21,065 bases of DNA from UBA1413 sp964472165 (GTDB lineage Bacteria > Bacteroidota > Bacteroidia > Bacteroidales > Prolixibacteraceae): contig CAYYJE010000052.1 in the NCBI GenBank assembly GCA_964472165.1, positions 1-21,065 on the forward strand. The letters are read 5' to 3'. The translations under genes and the position numbers were made by a program. How positions within the stretch are numbered: the first letter of the stretch is position 1; each line of letters starts with the position of its first letter. The notes under the pieces were generated by a model, which saw nothing but the letters and a program-made list of their open reading frames with translations, did no database searches and had not been told where the DNA came from. Below are positions 16,562 through 21,065 of the stretch, one piece after another.

Positions 16562-17248
16562 TTATTCTTTGGCAGGTGAAAGTGCCTTATAAACAATTCC
16601 AGCCAGGAGGGCTCCCACGATAGGGGCTACCCAGAAAAGCCATAACTGCCCAAGTGCCCAGTCCCCGACAAACAATGCCTGGCTCGTACTACGTGCAGGG
16701 TTTACAGAGGTGTTGGTCACCGGAATGGAGATAAGGTGGATCAGGGTCAGGGCCAGACCAATGGCAAGCCCTGCGAATTTCCGGGGTGCTTTGGGATGGG
16801 TGGCTCCCAGGATGACGATCAGGAATGCGAAAGTCATGACCACTTCACTGACCAGGGCTGCCAGCATGCTGTATCCTCCCGGTGAATGTTCTCCATAGCC
16901 GTTGGCTGCGAAATTACCCAGTTCAAAACCCGGTTTCCCGCTGGCAATGAGGAAGAGGATGGCTGCACCGGCGATGCCTCCAAGTACCTGTGCGATGATG
17001 TAGGGAAGGAGTTCCTTCTTGTCAAAACGGCCCCCCATCCACAATCCGACGGAAACGGCAGGGTTCAGGTGGCACCCCGAGATGTGGCCGATGGCGTAAG
17101 CCATGGTCACCACTGTCAATCCGAATGCCAGGGCTACTCCTGCAAAACCGATTCCCAGTTCCGGAAAGCCCGCTGCCAGAACGGCACTGCCGCAACCACC
17201 CAGCACCAGCCAGGCAGTTCCAATGAATTCAGCAACTAATTTCTTCAT
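16562..17248 (-). CDS. aqpZ: aquaporin Z, water channel
   Basis: 228 residues, the typical AqpZ length, with six membrane helices. It allows passive water flow across the inner membrane. Both pore motifs are present: NPA at 62-64 (SGCHLNPAV) and NPA at 183-185 (NTSVNPARS). The selectivity-filter residues F42, H171, T180 and R186 match those of water-specific AqpZ rather than glycerol facilitators. The start ATG (17246-17248) is followed directly by KKLVAEFIGTAWLVLGGCG, the standard N-terminus. A matching Bacteroidota promoter lies 62 nt upstream (separate entry). The gene ends stop-to-stop with the convergent acyltransferase. It shows no functional link to the glycan cluster. Confidence 0.97.
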   Translation of the reverse strand: MKKLVAEFIGTAWLVLGGCGSAVLAAGFPELGIGFAGVALAFGLTVVTMAYAIGHISGCHLNPAVSVGLWMGGRFDKKELLPYIIAQVLGGIAGAAILFLIASGKPGFELGNFAANGYGEHSPGGYSMLAALVSEVVMTFAFLIVILGATHPKAPRKFAGLAIGLALTLIHLISIPVTNTSVNPARSTSQALFVGDWALGQLWLFWVAPIVGALLAGIVYKALSPAKE

Positions 17249-17309
17249 AGGTTCATAATTTTAAGTTTATTTTACTTAAAAAAAAATGCGAAACTTAATT
17301 TATGTCATG

Positions 17310-17342
17310 CAAATATAAAGATTATAATGAATAGATGTCAAA
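17310..17342 (-). promoter_or_regulatory. aqpZ: Bacteroidota-type promoter for aqpZ
   Basis: On the - strand, TTTG (+ strand CAAA at 17339-17342) is followed after 21 nt by TATATTTG (+ strand CAAATATA at 17310-17317). This is an exact match to the sigma-ABfr consensus TAnnTTTG with an acceptable -33 element. Transcription would start a few bases further on, giving a 5' leader of about 50-60 nt before the aqpZ ATG. Confidence 0.7.
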
Positions 17343-17388
17343 TAAGGCTGTGAACATTCTGTGCGGGTTCTTCCCTGGCATAAAAGGA

Positions 17389-17431
17389 CCGATCCCGGAT
17401 CCGGGGTTATTTTTTCCGGATTCAGGATCGG
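17389..17431 (-). terminator. hairpin terminator downstream of the C1 peptidase gene
   Basis: CCGATCCCGGATCCGG (17389-17404) pairs with CCGGATTCAGGATCGG (17416-17431) around an 11-nt loop. Fourteen of the 16 positions are Watson-Crick; one is a mismatch and one is G:T on the + strand. On the - strand the stem is followed by TCCTTTTATG, a weak U tract. It lies 87 nt past the stop of the - strand peptidase and before the aqpZ promoter, the right place to separate the two transcripts. Confidence 0.6.
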
Positions 17432-17517
17432 TTAAATGCGCATATGGATCAGGCGTAATGGTGGTCAGCTCTTCCGGATACTTTCATTGAAAAAGCTCAC
17501 ATCCCGGCGCAGGAGTC

Positions 17518-20040
17518 TCACTGTTTGATGAACTTCTCCCGGGTGACCACTGCACCCTGTCTCACTTCCATGATATAAAGGCCTGGTTTTAAACTGCTGA
17601 CATCGAGTGAAGTCCTCGTTTCTGTGATAGCTTTACTCATCAATCGGTTTCCCGTAAGGGAGAACACCTCCAACCGGTTGCCCGGACCGTTTTCACTGGT
17701 TTCCAGAATCAAACGGTCGCTTGCAGGGTTGGGGTAAATCCGGACTTTCCCAGGGAAGAGATTGTCGGTTGGATTGACGGAGGCACTTTTGAGCGCAGCC
17801 CCTCCGATCTGGATGGTGTAGTCTTCCACTTCTCCGCTGGGGATGATCTCACAGGGAGCAGGCAGATTGTTGCGTTTCATACTTACCCTCATCCGGGTTG
17901 TTCCGGATAAGGCAGAGGAGGGAACAGTGAATTTTTGGGTGATCGTGCTTTTTACCTTTGTGGCCTTCACCACCTGTTCTCCTGCATCATCGAAATCGGA
18001 ATCCTGGTTAAAATCGATCCACACCGCAAAACATTCTGTGCTGGCCTTGGCAGGAAATCCCGGGACAAGGGTGATCGTACTGGTTGATCCTGGCTCGGCT
18101 GAAAAACTGATTCCGGTAAAATCCTGATAACCAATGGTTCCTCCTGATGCCGATTGATTGGCAATTCCGTTCAGGGTTACGCCGGCAATCCATTCGCGAG
18201 AGGCATTCCCGTAGGAGTTGCAATAAGCGGGGACAAACCGGCTCACGGTGATGTAACCTGTTTTGGTGACTGTGGATGTGCCGTTGGAGTTTGAGACAGT
18301 CAGGGTTACATCGTAGGTTCCCGGCGTGCCATAAGTAACCGCAGGATTCTGGCTGGAGGACGAGGAGGGTGTTCCTCCCGGAAAACTCCACGTCCATGCC
18401 GAGGGGAGATTAGAGGAAAGGTCGGTAAAGGCCACTTGCCCTCCCTGGGCCGGTGTCGTGAGATCGGCGCTGAAATTGGCTGAAGGTGACTGGTTAAGCT
18501 GCATGCAATACCCATTTTCGTCGAGTGGACCCAGGGTGGCGTCGGTATCGTTGCCGTCAGGCAAATCGGGACCGGGACAGCCTGCAGGCTTGGTTCCCAA
18601 ACCCCACCAGTAATACCCATCGCCGTCGGCATCCTGGTATTTCACCGTGTAACTTTGCTTCAGACTTTGAACCGGATTCAGCAAGGCGTGGGTCCATCCG
18701 ATGTTACCCATGGATGTTTGAATGAACACATAACCTGCATCACCCCAGTTGCCCCAGCTGTTTTTGAAAATCCAGACGGTAGTGCCAATCAAAGGACTTC
18801 CCGCGGGAATCGTTGTCCAGTATGTGCTTTTTTCCAGATCCCGGGTGTAAAAATGGTCTCCCTCCCTGATCGTTTTCCAACCGACAAGGGTCATGGCATG
18901 GCTCCAGTTGAGTATTCCCCCGCTGAGCGGCCCAAACCTGATGATCATTTTTTTCAGGACATCTTCTTCCCTGGGAAAATCGACTGTGGCAAAATCCGCT
19001 CTTCCGGAAATTTTGATGAGTTGTTCAGAAGCGTTGTTTTTGTTGGAACAGGGTTGGTCCGTGGCTGTATAGGGGAATGCAGCTTCGTCGACCATCCCGG
19101 TTTTGGCAATGTAATTCAGTGCGGTTCCGGGTTGCCCCCCGTCACAACTTCCTGCTCCGCTGCAGGAGAGAATATCCTGTTCGGAAAGGTCGAGGTTGAG
19201 CAACTGGTTGAAATAAAGATTTACCTGCGCTTCCGTGGCACCTGTGGCCGCAAAAGCCCAGCACGATCCACAGGAGGCCTGGTTCCTGATGCCGGTAATC
19301 CAGTTCTTTCCATGCCGGTCTCTCCAGTCCCAATCCTCTACCATCGGACTGGCGGTGGCTGACTGTGCAGAAGATTCTGTCTGATAAATACCCCCCGCAT
19401 AAAATTCAAATCCCGCGGGAAACTTGCTGCCGCCATACAGTTTTTTCTTTGCGGCATAGGACAACTGCGATACCTCCGTCTGTCCGGCAACCCAGCTTGC
19501 TCCCTTCTGCCGGAGATTCTGGTTCAGCTTTTTGATTTTGAAATCATTCCGGAGTTGTTGTTTTTCCTTCATCAGCCGGGCAATCTCCGGTCCCCGTGGA
19601 CCAGTACCAGCCACAGTGATCGTTTTGAGTTCGAAGGTTGCATTTTCAACTTCCAGTCGGATGTGCCGGGGTTGAATTCCGGCCAATACGGCTGTTTCTT
19701 CGCTCACCTCCGACACCAGGAGAGTTTCTGATTCCGAAATCAGCGGGTAGCTTTCAAAGACCAGGTGTTCGGTAAGGTCACGGTCAACCAGCACCACCCT
19801 AACGTACCCATCCTCTTTCTGAAAACTTACCTGTCCTGAAACTGCCATACCATAAACAGGTTTGGCACTTAATCCGGGAGGTTCGAGGACCTCATCCCGG
19901 GTGAAAACCTGGTTGAAAACCAGGTTGGTTAATTGGTTCCCAGCCATTTTAAATCCTTCCGGATAGCTGGATTGTGCAGATGCCATTGTTGAGATGAGCG
20001 TGCACAAAAGAATTACCGGAAAAAAATTGCTTTTTTTCAT
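17518..20040 (-). CDS. papain-family (C1) cysteine peptidase with PKD, GEVED and T9SS sorting domains
   Basis: 840 residues. A signal peptide (FFPVILLCTLISTMASAQ, cut near 22) is followed by a beta-rich N-domain and a charged helical stretch (about 152-200) that may be a propeptide. The catalytic domain (about 232-455) has Q254 and nucleophile C260 in QASCGSCWAF, H381 (NWSHAM) and N427 (FKNSWGNWGD), a complete papain triad plus oxyanion Gln. YQDADGDGYYWWG with DGNDTDATLGP (468-505) is a MopE-like Ca/metal-binding motif. A PKD domain follows (about 518-600), then a GEVED domain (about 605-746; IDFNQDSDFDDAGE and SGEVEDYTI). The last 75 residues (IYPNPASDRL, then SSLKPGLYIMEV and REKFIKQ) are a type A C-terminal signal for type IX secretion. 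The enzyme is therefore exported to the cell surface or medium and probably degrades proteins. Confidence 0.95.
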   Translation of the reverse strand: MKKSNFFPVILLCTLISTMASAQSSYPEGFKMAGNQLTNLVFNQVFTRDEVLEPPGLSAKPVYGMAVSGQVSFQKEDGYVRVVLVDRDLTEHLVFESYPLISESETLLVSEVSEETAVLAGIQPRHIRLEVENATFELKTITVAGTGPRGPEIARLMKEKQQLRNDFKIKKLNQNLRQKGASWVAGQTEVSQLSYAAKKKLYGGSKFPAGFEFYAGGIYQTESSAQSATASPMVEDWDWRDRHGKNWITGIRNQASCGSCWAFAATGATEAQVNLYFNQLLNLDLSEQDILSCSGAGSCDGGQPGTALNYIAKTGMVDEAAFPYTATDQPCSNKNNASEQLIKISGRADFATVDFPREEDVLKKMIIRFGPLSGGILNWSHAMTLVGWKTIREGDHFYTRDLEKSTYWTTIPAGSPLIGTTVWIFKNSWGNWGDAGYVFIQTSMGNIGWTHALLNPVQSLKQSYTVKYQDADGDGYYWWGLGTKPAGCPGPDLPDGNDTDATLGPLDENGYCMQLNQSPSANFSADLTTPAQGGQVAFTDLSSNLPSAWTWSFPGGTPSSSSSQNPAVTYGTPGTYDVTLTVSNSNGTSTVTKTGYITVSRFVPAYCNSYGNASREWIAGVTLNGIANQSASGGTIGYQDFTGISFSAEPGSTSTITLVPGFPAKASTECFAVWIDFNQDSDFDDAGEQVVKATKVKSTITQKFTVPSSALSGTTRMRVSMKRNNLPAPCEIIPSGEVEDYTIQIGGAALKSASVNPTDNLFPGKVRIYPNPASDRLILETSENGPGNRLEVFSLTGNRLMSKAITETRTSLDVSSLKPGLYIMEVRQGAVVTREKFIKQ

Positions 20041-20359
20041 GATCGTTGTTTTTTGGTTTGTAAATAGCGTCCATATCCAGCACTTGCCGGAAATTATTGC
20101 CCAATGTATAAAAATATATTTAGATTAATCGGGGTATTTCTGATATATTAACATAAATAAAGCAAGTGTAAACTTTATTAATGAATATATGTATAATAGG
20201 ATATGAACCAGTGCCGGTCAAACTTTGTCGCACCGATGCGGGATAACTTAAACAATCGATTGATAAACAGTTTGTAACAAGAATTATTTATTCGATATTA
20301 AAGTGTAATTAGAATATCGCAAATTGAGACATACTAACGGATAAAAAAAGTTGAAGGAA
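20041..20359. other. AT-rich divergent intergenic region
   Basis: 319 nt lie between the start of the - strand peptidase and the start of the + strand membrane protein, so promoters for both should lie here. I scanned both strands for TAnnTTTG and found no exact match; only partial ones occur (for example AAACTTTG near 20220). No ORF of note, no strong hairpin and no repeat was seen. The DNA is markedly more A+T-rich than the flanking genes. Confidence 0.6.
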
Positions 20360-20782
20360 ATGAACAAAAAAACAGCTATTGCAGCCCTGGCGGGCGGAAT
20401 AATGGCATTTTTTCTCGGTTGGCTGATATGGGGGATTTTGCTGATGGATTTTACAGAGGCGAATACAACGGTTTACCCCGGTTTATTCAAGGAGAAGATG
20501 AATATGGTGACCATATTTATCGGGTGTTTAATCTGGGCTTTTTTGATTGCGTGGATTTATTCCAACTTCTCTTCCAGAAAGAGTGTAGTTGGCGGGGCAA
20601 TCCTGGGCGCCATTCTTGGATTGCTGATGGGGGCTATGATGGATATCAGCTATTTGGGGAGCTGGAATCTTTTCACACCCGCTTACCTCGCGGTTGATGT
20701 GGTCGCCAACACGGTTTATTCGGCTGGTGTGGGCGCAGTTGTTGGCTGGATCCTCCGTGACAAAGTGGCCGCTAAAGATTAG
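20360..20782 (+). CDS. small four-helix inner-membrane protein of unknown function
   Basis: 140 residues from the ATG at 20360, which has AAGGA just upstream; an in-frame TTG at 20351 would add only three residues. Four hydrophobic segments are visible at about 5-28, 47-67, 72-92 and 105-130. The third and fourth are Gly/Ala-rich (GGAILGAILGLLMG and AGVGAVVGWIL), the tight-packing pattern of small membrane proteins. The C-terminus is charged (RDKVAAKD). No catalytic motif was found. I do not recognise a named family; similar small hypothetical proteins are common in Bacteroidota. It stands alone, with a divergent upstream neighbour and repeat DNA downstream. Confidence 0.85.
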   Translation: MNKKTAIAALAGGIMAFFLGWLIWGILLMDFTEANTTVYPGLFKEKMNMVTIFIGCLIWAFLIAWIYSNFSSRKSVVGGAILGAILGLLMGAMMDISYLGSWNLFTPAYLAVDVVANTVYSAGVGAVVGWILRDKVAAKD

Positions 20783-20819
20783 TTTTCACTAAGGAGACAC
20801 CGGGATTTGGCAAGGGGGC

Positions 20820-20857
20820 GACTGAGAGAACGAAGAGACGAAGGGACGGAGGGAGAA
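20820..20857 (+). repeat. degenerate purine-rich tract
   Basis: Just after the membrane-protein gene the + strand becomes almost all A/G, with loosely repeated GARRSACGAAG-like units (GAACGAAGAGACGAAGG, then GACGGAGGGAGA). It is not coding. It sits directly before the GTTCAA hairpin array and may belong to the same intergenic element. Confidence 0.5.
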
Positions 20858-20871
20858 TGGCATTGAGGGGC

Positions 20872-20968
20872 GTTCAAGGGTTCAAATGCCTTCGGCGTTC
20901 CAGGGCTGCGCCGTTCCAGGGCACTGCGTGCCGTTCAAATTGTTTAAAAGTTGTTCAAAATTGTTCAA
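20872..20968 (+). repeat. GTTCAA/GTTCCA-spaced mini-hairpin array
   Basis: Seven copies of GTTCAA or GTTCCA occur at 20872, 20880, 20897, 20913, 20933, 20953 and 20963. Between them lie three short perfect palindromes with 3-nt loops: GCC-TTC-GGC (20888-20896), GGC-TGC-GCC (20904-20912) and GGCAC-TGC-GTGCC (20920-20932). No coding potential is evident. The regular 'spacer plus tiny hairpin' layout indicates a short interspersed intergenic repeat. Confidence 0.7.
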
Positions 20969-20986
20969 ATCGGAGCGCAGCGGAGA

Positions 20987-21006
20987 CACTGACCGAAGCG
21001 TCAGTG
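20987..21006. repeat. inverted repeat (7-bp stem, 6-nt loop)
   Basis: CACTGAC (20987-20993) and GTCAGTG (21000-21006) are perfect inverted repeats around the loop CGAAGC. It follows the mini-hairpin array and is not followed by a T run, so it is more likely part of the repeat element than an intrinsic terminator. Confidence 0.6.
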
Positions 21007-21065
21007 GGTTACGTTCAGTTTTCCAGGGATATCCATTGGAATACGAAAGTTTCCCCTCCTGCCCG

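Overview
The window reads as part of a Bacteroidota chromosome, most likely a free-living or gut Bacteroidales/Marinilabiliales-type organism. The evidence is a C-terminal type IX secretion (T9SS) sorting domain on a large secreted peptidase, a near-perfect Bacteroidota promoter (TTTG, 21 nt, TAnnTTTG) in front of aqpZ, A-rich translation starts with little Shine-Dalgarno signal, and a dense run of exported glycan-active enzymes. No rRNA, tRNA, CRISPR array, insertion sequence or phage gene was recognised.

Left and centre (1 to about 16561, all + strand): a long same-direction cluster of ten genes, almost all with export signals. In order: the 3' end of an unrecognised gene; a GH106-like lipoprotein; a GH31 glycosidase; a six-hairpin GH63-like glycosidase overlapping the GH31 by one base; a secreted PHP-type metal-dependent phosphoesterase/hydrolase; a 963-residue TIM-barrel protein that looks like a poorly described glycoside hydrolase; a GH141-like beta-helix protein; a small secreted beta-propeller-like protein; an exported xylose-isomerase-like TIM-barrel protein; and a DUF5009/HGSNAT-like membrane acyltransferase. 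Together they look like a periplasmic or outer-membrane saccharification locus for a complex heteroglycan. GH106-like plus GH141-like suggests rhamnose/fucose-containing pectic material such as rhamnogalacturonan. That substrate is an inference, and no SusC/SusD pair, regulator or sulfatase lies inside the window.

The most interesting parts are in the 963-residue protein. An inserted module resembling a phage-tail/virion-type repeat interrupts its barrel. Just after its stop codon the +1 frame stays open for about 52 codons of convincing beta-rich protein, so the gene is probably frameshifted, whether really, by programming or by sequencing error.

Right side (16562 to 21065): aqpZ (- strand) abuts the acyltransferase gene stop-to-stop with no spacer. 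Next come a hairpin terminator and a - strand, 840-residue papain-family peptidase with a MopE-like metal-binding motif, PKD, GEVED and T9SS sorting domains. A 319-nt AT-rich gap separates it from a small four-helix membrane protein. The window ends in a repeat-rich non-coding stretch: a purine tract, then mini-hairpins separated by GTTCAA/GTTCCA spacers.
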